In this document: positions 24,550 to 33,676 of the stretch, piece after piece
Layout of the letters: each line of letters begins with the position of its first letter
Numbering within the stretch: the first letter of the stretch is position 1
Assembly (NCBI RefSeq): GCF_007183175.1
Contig: NZ_AP019807.1
Location: 3,096,001-3,160,000, forward strand
Direction of reading: 5' to 3'
Length of the DNA: 64,000 nt
From: Microbulbifer sp. GL-2
GTDB taxonomy: Bacteria > Pseudomonadota > Gammaproteobacteria > Pseudomonadales > Cellvibrionaceae
Program-made: the position numbers and the translations under genes
The notes under the pieces: model-generated
The model's database searches: none
What the model was told of the DNA's origin: nothing
What the model saw: only the letters and a program-made list of their open reading frames with translations

Positions 24550-26570
24550 TGGCGAACACTCGGGATTTGTTGCCTCGCGAGAGCCTGCTGTGGATTTTTG
24601 CCGCGCAGTTTGTCGCTCTGTTACCCCAATTTACACAGCTGCCGCCGTGGATTCCTTTTGCCTGGGCCTTTGCGGTCTATTGGCGCTTGGAGGTTTTCCG
24701 CGGTCGCCGCGATCTGCCTGGACGCACCCTGAAGCTGCTGGTGATTTTAATGACAATGGCCGGGCTGGCGATGTCTTACCGACGCTGGTTTGCCCTGGAG
24801 CCGATGGTGGCACTACTGGCGTTGTCATTCACCCTTAAAAACCTGGAGTTGGTGAGCCGCCGCGACGCCTTTGTCAGTTTGTTGCTGGCCTATTTTGTCG
24901 CAGCCACTTTGTTCGTGCGTGAGCAGACTATTCCTTACGCCCTTTATGGTCTGCTTAGTATTGTGTTGATAACTGCAGCTCTGGCGGCGCAGCTGGGCAG
25001 CTTCAGTGCGCGCCCGCGGAGGGCTCTGAGCCTCTCTGTGCGCCTTTTGGCCCAGGCTACGCCATTGATGTTGTTGTTATTTGTAGTGATGCCGCGGCTG
25101 GGGCCGCTCTGGTCTGTGCCCCAAGACACCTCTGCCGGGCGCACCGGAGTGAGTGATTCCATGGCGCCGGGAGATTTTACTCGTTTGTCAAAGTCCGGCA
25201 GGCCGGCACTGCGTATCTCATTCGACGGGCCCATACCTCCACCGGAGCAGCGCTATTGGCGCGGACTGGTGTATTCCGAATTTGATGGGCGCACTTGGCG
25301 CCAGGGCTTCGGCGTCGATCCGCGTAATGGTGGGCGGGTATTTTGGCAAAGCGGCGAGCGGCCGCTGCCTGAAATAGGCCCACGCTATCGCTACCGGGTG
25401 ATCCAGGAGGCCAGCCGAACTCCCTGGTTGTTCGCTTTAGCGCATCCAGCATCTGGCAGTGCCGGAGTGGGGGAGACCCTGGATGATCGGCTGGTCAAGC
25501 GCAGCCCGGTGTACAGTCGCTTTGCCTATGAGGTGCGATCCTGGCCAAGAGATGCTCAGGGTACCCCGGGCCCTCTCGGCAGCGCCGAGCGCCGCCGCAA
25601 TTTACAATTGCCTGCGGATGGCAATGAGCGCACACGTGAGTGGATGGAGAGCTTGCGACGCAGGGGGTTGAGTGTGGAAGATATTTCCGCGCAATTGCTG
25701 GCCCGCTATAACCGCGAGTTTACTTACACATTGAGTCCCCCGGCCCTGGGTATCGAAAGTGTGGATGAGTTCCTGTTTGAGAGTAGGCAGGGCTTCTGTG
25801 AGCATTTTGCAGGCAGTTATGTTTTTGCCATGCGCGCGGCAGGTGTACCGGCGCGGGTTGTGGCGGGCTACCAGGGTGGTGAGTGGGTGAGTGGTGAGGA
25901 ATACCTGCTGGTACGTGAGTACGATGCTCACGCCTGGGCGGAAATCTGGCTGGATGGACGCGGCTGGCAGCGGGTGGACCCGACAGCGGCAGTTTCCCCC
26001 GAGCGGGTGCGCGATGGCCTGGAGAGCGCTGCGGGGGATGAGTTTATGCAAGACTCTCTGCTGCCCCTGCATCGTATTGATGCTCTGGTCAAACTGCGCC
26101 TGCAGTGGGACATGATCAACTACCGCTGGTACCAGACAGTGGTGAGCTTTGATAGCGAGAAACAGCGCGATACCCTGCAGCGCCTGTTGGGTGATGTCTC
26201 TCCATTGCGCATGGCGTTATTATTCGCTGCACCTACCGCAGCAGTGCTTCTGGGGGTGTTGCTGTGGATCTGGTACAGCGGCTGCGAGCGCAGGTTACCG
26301 GAGGCGGAGCGCCTTTACCGGAAATTTTGCCGGCGCATGGCACTGGCGGGAGTTGAACGCCGATCCGGCGAGGCACCGCAGGATTTTGCCCGGCGCATCG
26401 CAGAGGAAAAGCCGCGCTTGGCGACTCTGGCACAGCAAGTTACCGATTCCTTTGGGCTGGCGGCCTATGACGGTGACAGCGCTGCGTTGGTTGAGCTGCG
26501 CCAACTCCTGAGCTGGCGCTATAGCCTGGTGCCGGCCCGGTTGCATAAGCGCGAAGCGGTGGAGAGCTGA
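24549..26570 (+). CDS. tgpA: TgpA-type periplasmic transglutaminase
   Basis: A 673-residue protein with a DUF3488 N-terminal region of about six membrane helices, a periplasmic transglutaminase-like domain, and a seventh helix near residue 560-580 with a DUF4129-like C-terminus. The catalytic triad is readable: Cys417 (G-F-C-E-H-F-A), His461 (D-A-H-A-W-A-E) and Asp477 (V-D-P-T). The P. aeruginosa homologue TgpA is an essential-like inner-membrane transglutaminase in the same MoxR/DUF58 cluster. The start ATG at 24549 overlaps the DUF58 stop by one base. Confidence 0.92.
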   Translation: MANTRDLLPRESLLWIFAAQFVALLPQFTQLPPWIPFAWAFAVYWRLEVFRGRRDLPGRTLKLLVILMTMAGLAMSYRRWFALEPMVALLALSFTLKNLELVSRRDAFVSLLLAYFVAATLFVREQTIPYALYGLLSIVLITAALAAQLGSFSARPRRALSLSVRLLAQATPLMLLLFVVMPRLGPLWSVPQDTSAGRTGVSDSMAPGDFTRLSKSGRPALRISFDGPIPPPEQRYWRGLVYSEFDGRTWRQGFGVDPRNGGRVFWQSGERPLPEIGPRYRYRVIQEASRTPWLFALAHPASGSAGVGETLDDRLVKRSPVYSRFAYEVRSWPRDAQGTPGPLGSAERRRNLQLPADGNERTREWMESLRRRGLSVEDISAQLLARYNREFTYTLSPPALGIESVDEFLFESRQGFCEHFAGSYVFAMRAAGVPARVVAGYQGGEWVSGEEYLLVREYDAHAWAEIWLDGRGWQRVDPTAAVSPERVRDGLESAAGDEFMQDSLLPLHRIDALVKLRLQWDMINYRWYQTVVSFDSEKQRDTLQRLLGDVSPLRMALLFAAPTAAVLLGVLLWIWYSGCERRLPEAERLYRKFCRRMALAGVERRSGEAPQDFARRIAEEKPRLATLAQQVTDSFGLAAYDGDSAALVELRQLLSWRYSLVPARLHKREAVES

Positions 26571-26573
26571 TCC

Positions 26574-27815
26574 TTGGCTAGTCTCTCGCGCAAAATGCCA
26601 GCCCGGCTACAAAAATTCCTGCTGGGGTACAGCGGCACTTCGCTGGCCACCGGGTTGCAGGTGATTCTGCTGCCGTGGATCGCGCTTACCGTGGTGGACC
26701 TGCCCGCATTGCAATTGGGCTGGGTACAGGCATCGGTGTTGCTTCCCAACCTGGTATTTCTGCTGTTTGGCGGTGCTCTGGCGGATCGGCGCGACCCGGC
26801 GCTGGTCGCCACCCTGGCATGTTTGGGGCTCGCCCTTTGCCATGGTGCCCTGCTGCTGTATTACTCCCTGCATGTGCTTACTCTGCCAGTGCTGATGACC
26901 TACGGCATCTGCCTGGGTATTTGCAGTGCTTTCCTGCAACCTTCTCGGGATAATCTGGTTCAGCGTAGTGCACGCAGTGAGCGGGGCAGAGCTTCAGAGA
27001 GCCGTGTGCAGAAAACCGTTACCTGGATGATGCTGGCGCAATATGGCGGGCAGGCTGTGGGTATGCTATTGGCGAGCCGCTTCGATCAATGGGGATTGCA
27101 GAGTTTACTCGGAGTTCAGGTGGGGGTGCTGCTGCTGGCCGCGCTCTCTCTATTATCCCTGCGCGACGGTGGAGTCCGCTTGCCGGAAGTAGAAAAACAG
27201 CCTCATACCTTGATTCTCGATGGCCTTTCCCAGGCCTGGCGCCAACCGGTGCTGCGCGAGTTGACTGCACTGATGTCTTTTAATGGCTTTGTGCATATCG
27301 GCGTATTTTTGGTGGTATTACCATTATTGGCTGAGGGTTACGGTCGCGGTGCCGGCTATTACGCGACCCTGCAGCTGGCCTTTGTGGCGGGAACAGTGAT
27401 TGCCACTGTGACCATGTTACGCCGCGGCCAGGGACCGGAGCCGGGGCGGGGTATCCTCATGTGCCTGCTCTACAGTGCAGCGCTATTGATTGCCATTAGC
27501 CTGGGGCCGACACAGCTGGGATTAATTCTGCTGTGTCTGTGCTGGGGTGCGGTGGCGGCAGCCTCGGCAGGTCTTGGGCGCAGTATTGTGCAATTGTTGG
27601 CACCGGCGGATTACCGCAGCCGCATTATCTCAATCTACCAGTTTGCACTTTTTGGTTCAGCGGCCCTGGGTGCCCTGGCTGCGGGAATCCTAAGTGAATA
27701 TGCGGCACCGTTCACCACCCTTTTGTGGGCTGGGGTTTTGAGCTTTGTTGCTTTTGTGCTGGTGGCATTGAGTGGCGCTTTGCGCCGGGTCAGGGTCGGC
27801 GATAGTGAGGTGTGA
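26574..27815 (+). CDS. MFS transporter
   Basis: A 413-residue polytopic protein with about 12 hydrophobic helices and a G-x-L-A-D-R-R-D type loop between helices 2 and 3 (G-G-A-L-A-D-R-R-D), which marks the major facilitator superfamily. The closest pattern is the EntS/multidrug group; substrate unknown. The start is taken as TTG at 26574, right after the transglutaminase stop; ATG at 26595 is an alternative. It probably shares the transglutaminase transcript. Confidence 0.85.
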   Translation: MASLSRKMPARLQKFLLGYSGTSLATGLQVILLPWIALTVVDLPALQLGWVQASVLLPNLVFLLFGGALADRRDPALVATLACLGLALCHGALLLYYSLHVLTLPVLMTYGICLGICSAFLQPSRDNLVQRSARSERGRASESRVQKTVTWMMLAQYGGQAVGMLLASRFDQWGLQSLLGVQVGVLLLAALSLLSLRDGGVRLPEVEKQPHTLILDGLSQAWRQPVLRELTALMSFNGFVHIGVFLVVLPLLAEGYGRGAGYYATLQLAFVAGTVIATVTMLRRGQGPEPGRGILMCLLYSAALLIAISLGPTQLGLILLCLCWGAVAAASAGLGRSIVQLLAPADYRSRIISIYQFALFGSAALGALAAGILSEYAAPFTTLLWAGVLSFVAFVLVALSGALRRVRVGDSEV

Positions 27816-27915
27816 ACTTGGGGGTCACCAGCCGGGCACCATATAGTTAGCCTGGTCAGCAACCGAGGCTCTGTGCAGACTGTTGAGAAAGGTCTCACGT
27901 GGCCTTTTTCAATCC

Positions 27916-27942
27916 GGTTTTGCGGCATATGTCCGCAAAACC
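27916..27942. repeat. Perfect 10-bp inverted repeat
   Basis: GGTTTTGCGG and CCGCAAAACC flank CATATGT, in the 241-base gap between the MFS gene and the DUF3175-like gene. It has no T-run. It could be a regulator site or an mRNA hairpin ahead of the small gene. Confidence 0.5.
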
Positions 27943-28056
27943 TCCACGGCAAATCAGGCACTTATATGTTCGATTTGCGACCCGAACGTCTCTGCTCGGT
28001 GAGCGGGCTGCTGAAAAATACCTTTTTAAAAGCCTACAAGTGGCTGGAGGTGAAGT

Positions 28057-28350
28057 TTGGCCCCTGCCAAGATCGCTAATTGGTCTGAGCGGGTGGCGCG
28101 TGACAGCCACGCGTTGGACCTGCCTGAAGGCCTGTTCAGTCTCAATGATCCCAGGGCTATTGCCCGAATCCTGAAAACTGCTGCCGAGTCCAGCACACGA
28201 CGCAAAACGGATCCCTACCGTTCGGCGATGTCTATGCTGACCTTCTTTATCAATCGGGCGGGACAGGGGCTGTCGGCCAGGAGGCGGCGAATATTGGAAG
28301 AGGCCAAGGATGAATTACGCAGTCTTTACGGGCGTCCGCGCCGGCATTGA
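28057..28350 (+). CDS. DUF3175-like small protein
   Basis: A 97-residue basic protein. The pattern A-L-D-L-P-E-G-L-F near residues 19-27, then R-R-K-T-D-P-Y-R-S-A-M-S-M-L-T-F and I-N-R-A-G, recalls the DUF3175 family of small proteins of unknown function, often in stress-tolerance settings. The start is TTG at 28057, supported by an ideal GGAGG at 28046-28050 with six-base spacing; no ATG or GTG is in frame at that distance. It is convergent with sppA. Confidence 0.75.
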   Translation: MAPAKIANWSERVARDSHALDLPEGLFSLNDPRAIARILKTAAESSTRRKTDPYRSAMSMLTFFINRAGQGLSARRRRILEEAKDELRSLYGRPRRH

Positions 28351-28389
28351 GCCGGCGGCGGTGAGATTGGCATAACGCCGTGAAAGGTT

Positions 28390-30258
28390 TTAAGGCGCCT
28401 GGCAGGGCAGGCAGCGCACATAGAGGGCACGCGGGTCGCGGTAGCTCTGCAGTTCGGCGATTGGCGCCAGCACCGGCTGTACGCTATTTAACCAGGCGCC
28501 TAAGGGCAGGTTGGCCTCGAGGCTCGCGGCAATTTGCGCGTCTACATTGTCGCTCAATGCGCGCAGGAACTTTTCGCCGGGGCTCAGCTCACGCTGAATC
28601 TCTACTACGTCGTATTCTTCGATTTCAGCAAGCTGCGCGGCGTCGGCGATGGCATCGCTGAGGTTGCCGAGGTCATCTACCAACCCCAGTTTCTTCGCTG
28701 CGCGACCGGTCCAAACTTGTCCCTGGGCTATTTTGTGCACCTCTTTGGGGGTGCTGCCGCGAGCTTCGGCAACAATACGCAGGAAGCGCGCGTAGGTATT
28801 GTCGACCCCCTGTTGCAGGATACTCGCTGCCGCGGGTTGCAGCGCGCGGTCCAGGCGCATACTGCCAGACAGGTCGGAGGTGCCCACACCATCGGTATAT
28901 ACGCCGATGTGTTCGAGGGAGTTCTCGAATGTTGGGAAAGCGCCGAATACACCGATGGAACCGGTAAGTGTGGCTGGAGAGGCCCAGATACGGTCGCCGC
29001 CGGTAGCAATCCAGTAACCACCGGAAGCGGCTAAGCTGCCCATGGATATTACTACGGGGATTTTTGCTTCACGGGTGGCCAAAAGCTCCTGGCGAATGGC
29101 CTCAGAGGCGAAGGCGGAGCCACCGCCACTGTCGATACGTAAAACCAGGGCATCCACTTCTTTCTCGCGAGCCTGGGCGATCAGTTTGCCGAGGCTTTCA
29201 CTACCGATGCGACCGGCGGGTGCCTGGCCATCGACAATGGCGCCGCTAGCGGTAATCAGGCCGACCTTACTGGACTCCTTGATCGGTTTGGCTGCTTCGG
29301 CGAGTTTGCGGCTACGCAGGTAGGCGAGGGCATCGATGGATTTGTAATCGCGTTCCTTGTTTTCATCTTCGCCGATGTCTTTTTTCAGCTCCTTCACAGC
29401 CTCGATGCGGTTGGCCAGTTGGTCCACCAGTTTGTTGGCGAGCGCTGTGTCGGCCCAGCTACCATCATTCTGTTGCAGCTTTTCTGGCAGTTCGTTTATA
29501 AATAGATCGAGGCTCTCTGCGGGCAGGTTGCGCAGGCCAGTTACCTGCTCACTGTACTCACTCCAAAGCTCGTTCAGCCAGCGCTGGTTATTCTCGCGCG
29601 AGGCGGGAGACATATCATCACGGGTGTAGGGTTCGATAAAGTCCTTATAGTCCCCCACGCGGAACACATGGAAGTTTACCTTGAGTTTTTCCAGCGCACT
29701 TTTGTAGTAATTGCGGTAGACACCAAAACCGGTGAGCATCACTGAGCCCATGGGGTTCAGGTAGACTTTGTCGGCGTGGCTGGCGAGGAAGTACTGGGAT
29801 TGGGTGTAGTTATCGCCCACTGCATAGATAGGCTTGTCGGCCGCTTTAAAACGCTGTAAAGCGGCACCAATTTCATCCAGCTTGCTTAAACTGCCACCCA
29901 CCATATGGTCCAGCTCGAGTACCAGTGACGAGATACGCTTGTCCTTGGCGGCGTTGTCGATAGCGTCTACCAAGTCCTTTACGCGCACTTCTGTAGGGCC
30001 TTGGCCTCCCCCAAGAAATATCGGCAGGGTGGCTGGCTGGGAGAGTTCATCGACAAGGAAACCGCTGGGCGCTACGCGCAGGGCCGCGCCCTGGGGCACT
30101 ATCAGCTGGTCATCCTTGCCGAATATGGCGATGCCAATAAACAGCAAAATCAGCAGGAACACCAGGTTGGTGAACACTCGCCTTAACCAGGTGATGCTTC
30201 CGCCAATAGCACCAAAAACGCTACGGGCAATTCCTTTTTTCTGGGGTGTATCAGTCAA
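28390..30258 (-). CDS. sppA: Signal peptide peptidase SppA (67K type)
   Basis: A 622-residue SppA of the long, two-domain type. It cleaves leftover signal peptides in the inner membrane. There is one N-terminal membrane helix (about residues 27-47), and two tandem S49 peptidase domains. The C-terminal half has the serine motif S-M-G-S-L-A-A-S-G-G-Y (near residue 405) and the catalytic lysine lies in the N-terminal half, as in E. coli. Length fits the family (618). It is followed by no gene on this strand before the DUF3175-like gene. Confidence 0.95.
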   Translation of the reverse strand: MTDTPQKKGIARSVFGAIGGSITWLRRVFTNLVFLLILLFIGIAIFGKDDQLIVPQGAALRVAPSGFLVDELSQPATLPIFLGGGQGPTEVRVKDLVDAIDNAAKDKRISSLVLELDHMVGGSLSKLDEIGAALQRFKAADKPIYAVGDNYTQSQYFLASHADKVYLNPMGSVMLTGFGVYRNYYKSALEKLKVNFHVFRVGDYKDFIEPYTRDDMSPASRENNQRWLNELWSEYSEQVTGLRNLPAESLDLFINELPEKLQQNDGSWADTALANKLVDQLANRIEAVKELKKDIGEDENKERDYKSIDALAYLRSRKLAEAAKPIKESSKVGLITASGAIVDGQAPAGRIGSESLGKLIAQAREKEVDALVLRIDSGGGSAFASEAIRQELLATREAKIPVVISMGSLAASGGYWIATGGDRIWASPATLTGSIGVFGAFPTFENSLEHIGVYTDGVGTSDLSGSMRLDRALQPAAASILQQGVDNTYARFLRIVAEARGSTPKEVHKIAQGQVWTGRAAKKLGLVDDLGNLSDAIADAAQLAEIEEYDVVEIQRELSPGEKFLRALSDNVDAQIAASLEANLPLGAWLNSVQPVLAPIAELQSYRDPRALYVRCLPCQAP

Positions 30259-30342
30259 ACCTCAAAACTCCTTAGCGCGCCGGGCACAAGGACAACCCGG
30301 GCAAATGTGTCTGGAACCACTGGCGGCGTAACCGCTGCGGGG

Positions 30343-30690
30343 TTACTGCATGCGATGCCAGCGACTGCTCATCATTGCAGAAAAGAATAGGATAAGGCTC
30401 AGGAGCACCATAACGCCATCCTGCCAACCGCGTGTAGGCATCATTACACCGACAATACTGGTGGTAATGTACAAGAGCAGAATAAAGCAGAGCCATAGAT
30501 AACTGCGATAACGCTGCTTGATCAATCCTGGCAACACTAACAGCAGCGGTACAGTTTGTACGAGCCACAGTGAGATGGAGCCGCCTTCCAAAAACAGGTT
30601 TCTTACGAGAATCAGCAATAACAGGCCGATATAACAGAACCAGTTAATTCGCAGCGCAATATTCAGTTTACGCTTTACCGTATCGTTCAT
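30343..30690 (-). CDS. DUF2069 inner membrane protein
   Basis: A 115-residue protein with four closely spaced membrane helices, the usual DUF2069 size and layout. The function of the family is unknown. It follows wrbA by 10 bases and precedes sppA on the same strand; arsC-wrbA-DUF2069 is a common order in Pseudomonas and relatives. Confidence 0.88.
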   Translation of the reverse strand: MNDTVKRKLNIALRINWFCYIGLLLLILVRNLFLEGGSISLWLVQTVPLLLVLPGLIKQRYRSYLWLCFILLLYITTSIVGVMMPTRGWQDGVMVLLSLILFFSAMMSSRWHRMQ

Positions 30691-30700
30691 GCGCTCTCCC

Positions 30701-31312
30701 CTATTTGGGCGCGGGTTTCAAAGTCTGTGCCAGCTGGCCAACTCTAGTACCCAGTGCTCTGCAAAGGTTAATTTCATCATCGCTCAGCTGATTTCCGTGT
30801 CCCTTGGCCCAATGGGAAGCACCGTAGGGGGTTCCGCCAGTTTGGGTACGCATCAATGCAGCTTCGGAGTAGGGAATACCGGTGATCAGCATGCCGTGGT
30901 GTAAAAGGGGCAGCATCATGGAGGTCAGCGTAGTTTCCTGACCACCGTGCAGACTGCCTGTTGCGGTAAACAGGCCGGCGGGTTTACCGGTCAAGCTGCC
31001 TTCCAGCCAGAGGTCACTGGTCTGGTCGAGGAGATAGCGTAGCGGTGAAGCCATATTGCCAAAGCGGGTCGGGCTGCCCATCAGCAGTCCGGAGCAATTG
31101 CGCAGATCGTCGAGGGTGCAATAAGGGGCCCCCTCACTGGGCACTTGCGGCTGGCTGGCTTCGGTATCGGGGGATACGCTGGGTACAGTGCGCAGACGTG
31201 CGGTAATGCCGCTGGATTCAACCCCACGTGCCAGTTCTGTGGCCATGCGTGCGGTAGCGCCGGTGCGGCTGTAGTAGAGGACCAGAACATAGGCTTCGGA
31301 ATCCGGGGCCAT
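30701..31312 (-). CDS. wrbA: NAD(P)H:quinone oxidoreductase (WrbA type)
   Basis: A 203-residue flavodoxin-fold quinone reductase. The FMN phosphate loop Y-Y-S-R-T-G-A-T-A lies at residues 13-21, and the G-S-P-T-R-F-G-N-M-A-S-P-L-R-Y motif near residue 79-93 is the WrbA signature. It reduces quinones by two electrons, limiting semiquinone stress. Its ATG overlaps the arsC stop by one base (TAATG), so it is translationally coupled. Confidence 0.92.
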   Translation of the reverse strand: MAPDSEAYVLVLYYSRTGATARMATELARGVESSGITARLRTVPSVSPDTEASQPQVPSEGAPYCTLDDLRNCSGLLMGSPTRFGNMASPLRYLLDQTSDLWLEGSLTGKPAGLFTATGSLHGGQETTLTSMMLPLLHHGMLITGIPYSEAALMRTQTGGTPYGASHWAKGHGNQLSDDEINLCRALGTRVGQLAQTLKPAPK

Positions 31313-31656
31313 TAAAGCAGCTCCAGTACATTTTCCGGTGGGCGACCTATAGCGGCTTTGTCACCTTTTACAACAATTGGCCGCTGGATCAGAATCGGGT
31401 TCTGTGCCATGGCGTCGATCAGTTGTGTTTCACTCAGTGCGGGGTCTTTCAGGTTGAGCTGCTTATAGGGCTCTTCCCCGGTGCGTAGCAGGTCGCGCGC
31501 GTTGATGCCGAGTTTACCCAGAATCGCTTTGAGGTTGTCTGCGGACGGCGGTGTTTCCAGGTAGAGAACCACTTCCGGTTCCACGCCGTTTTCCTGCAGC
31601 AATTGCAAGGTCTGGCGGGATTTTGAGCAGCGGGGGTTGTGGTAAATCGTCCACAT
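31312..31656 (-). CDS. arsC: Glutaredoxin-dependent arsenate reductase family protein
   Basis: A 114-residue thioredoxin-fold ArsC. The active cysteine is Cys10 in Y-H-N-P-R-C-S-K-S-R, and the R-P-I-V-V motif near residue 92 supplies the oxyanion arginine. Chromosomal members in this arsC-wrbA setting (YfgD type) may be redox proteins rather than dedicated arsenate reductases; no arsB or arsR is near. It is divergent from yihY. Confidence 0.88.
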   Translation of the reverse strand: MWTIYHNPRCSKSRQTLQLLQENGVEPEVVLYLETPPSADNLKAILGKLGINARDLLRTGEEPYKQLNLKDPALSETQLIDAMAQNPILIQRPIVVKGDKAAIGRPPENVLELL

Positions 31657-31782
31657 TGTGTCGGCATCCTGTTACTGTTTGGCGTATTCTAACCGAATAA
31701 CGTTGCGGAATTCTAAGTGGTAGGGCGAGTTTGCCCGCTTCTGTTGGCAGCCGCACTTTGCAAGATGAAAACGGAAACCACG

Positions 31783-33179
31783 ATGAAGGACACGGTGATT
31801 CAATGGCGGCGTTTTGCCACTTCGTTGTGGTCGCTATTTAGTGAGAAAGACTGCCAGAAGAGTGCTGCTGCGCTCACCTATATGACGCTGTTTGGCATAG
31901 TGCCCCTGGTGACTGTCAGCTACGCAATGTTGTCGCTGTTTCCTGACTTCGCCGGTTTGGAGAGCAAGTTCCAGGAACAGGTTTTCTCTCACTTTGTACC
32001 GCAAAGTGGTCAAGAGGTGCAGGAGTACATCAACAGTTTTTCTGCCCAGGCTCAGCGCCTGACCGGTGTGGGTATTGCCATGCTGATTATTACCGCAGGG
32101 CTTACCCTACGCAGTATTGAAGGCACCTTTAACTCAATCTGGGATGTATCTCGCGGGCGCAGCGGAGTATCAAGTTTCCTATTGTACTGGGCCATCCTCA
32201 GCCTGGGCCCGATTTTACTGGGCGCCGGTCTTGCCGCCAGTACTTACCTTCTCTCGCAAAAATTGTTCATGGGGGGGAGGACGGTTTTGGCATGATGGCG
32301 GTAGTACTGAGGATACTGCCGTTTATTTTTACCAGTATCATTTTTACCCTGCTGTTTATCGCAGTACCCAACTGCTATGTACCCCTGCGTCACGGTATTG
32401 AGGGGGGAGTGATTACCTCTATCGCCTTTGAGGTGATGAAGTATCTCTTTGGATTGATCGTCGCGCGAAGCTCGGTACAGGCTATTTATGGTGCCTTTGC
32501 TTTTGTCCCGCTATTTTTGCTGTGGATTTACCTGACCTGGATGCTGGTACTGGCCGGCTGCGTCCTGGTGCGTACCTTGTCGGTCTACCAAGCGGCGACC
32601 CAGGGGCGTCAGCATTCAGATTTAGTGGCAACCCTGATTGTCCTGTGGCAGCTTTATAAAGGCGGTCGGCATGGAAAATCGCTGCGCGAACGGGACATTT
32701 CACTGATGGGGATCAAGTTTGGCCAGTGGCGGCGCCTGCGCGATGTGTTGCAGGGGCACCGAGTCATTACCCAAACTGACAGGAACGACTATGTACTGTT
32801 GCGTGATCTGAACTCCGTTTCACTGATGGAATTGGCTGGTTGGCTCAGTCCTCAGTGGATACCCAGTGGTATTCCCCGCGACCTGGAGGGATTCCGTTGG
32901 TATGCAGAGATAGAGCGCCGTTTCGCCAGTGCACGGGACACGACTAGGGAGCAGCTCGGTATAACTATCGGTGCGCTGTTTTGGGCAGCCCGGCAGAAGG
33001 ATGAGGAGGCCAGAGCAAAACACAGTGCTGCGCCTGCCGAAAATAGCGAGAAGAATAATGAGCGGGATAGCACCAGTCCCGAGGGAGAGAGCGATGTTTC
33101 AAGTAGTGAGTCGGCAAAACGTGAAGGGAACCCTGGGAATAGCCTTTCTGTTTTTGGCAAGCGTAATAAGCGGTTGTGA
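31783..33179 (+). pseudogene. YihY/BrkB family membrane protein, frame broken at a G-run
   Basis: Two reading frames together encode one YihY-family inner membrane protein: 31783-32295 (helices 1-4, ending at a stop) and 32292-33179 (remaining helices and a long cytoplasmic tail). They meet at a run of seven G at 32271-32277. Adding one G restores a single frame of about 465 residues through F-M-G-G-E-D-G-F-G-M-M. The start ATG at 31783 has GGAA six bases upstream and gives the usual family start. Sequencing error, recent mutation and slippage are all possible; the same one-base G-run deficit occurs in two other genes of this window. The end overlaps the next lipoprotein gene by 86 bases. Confidence 0.85.
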
Positions 33180-33555
33180 TAGTGATACCAGGCTAAAAGT
33201 TAGTAATGGTGAGCCAATTGCTATCGAAGGCAAGATAGTTTTGGTTAACTACTGGGCGGAATGGTGTGCCCCCTGCCGTGAGGAGGTGCCGGTACTCAAC
33301 CAGCTTGCACAAACCCACAACAACCTTGTGGTGGTGGGGGTTAATTTTGATAACTTGCCAGATTCCGTTGTCAGCGAGCAGGCACAAAAATTAGGTATAG
33401 AGTTTCCATTGCTACTCATTGAGCCGGAGGGACGCTGGGGGCAGCCCCGCCCTCAAGTTCTGCCTACGACTCTGGTTATCGGTGCTGATGGCAGATGGAA
33501 AAAAACCCTAGTAGGGCCACAAACCGCAGAGGATTTCCAAGCGGCCCTGCAATGA
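33094..33555 (+). CDS. TlpA-like thioredoxin-fold lipoprotein
   Basis: A 153-residue secreted thiol protein. The signal peptide ends in a lipobox I-S-G-C with Cys28 as the lipidation site. The redox motif W-C-A-P-C (Cys58, Cys61) and the conserved P-T-T cis-proline loop mark a TlpA/ResA-type thioredoxin fold. It likely reduces or isomerises disulfides in the periplasm. The start ATG at 33094, with GGGAGAG upstream, lies inside the yihY tail, so the two are probably co-transcribed. Confidence 0.88.
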   Translation: MFQVVSRQNVKGTLGIAFLFLASVISGCDSDTRLKVSNGEPIAIEGKIVLVNYWAEWCAPCREEVPVLNQLAQTHNNLVVVGVNFDNLPDSVVSEQAQKLGIEFPLLLIEPEGRWGQPRPQVLPTTLVIGADGRWKKTLVGPQTAEDFQAALQ

Positions 33556-33676
33556 TTATGTCGCACAATCTGCAAATAACTTTATAAAACTATAACTAAA
33601 GCAACTATAGGGCGCTGGCGCAACGCTGATAGCATGCCGCCACTTTCCAGTTTGCCCGGGGTGGGATTTTCAGACC

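Noticed and set aside
31717..31782. Longer N-terminus for YihY
   Set aside because: Added residues do not fit the family start, and ATG 31783 has the better ribosome-binding site.
32971..33093. Longer N-terminus for the TlpA-like lipoprotein
   Set aside because: It would bury the lipoprotein signal peptide; ATG 33094 has a GGGAGAG site and leaves a normal lipobox.
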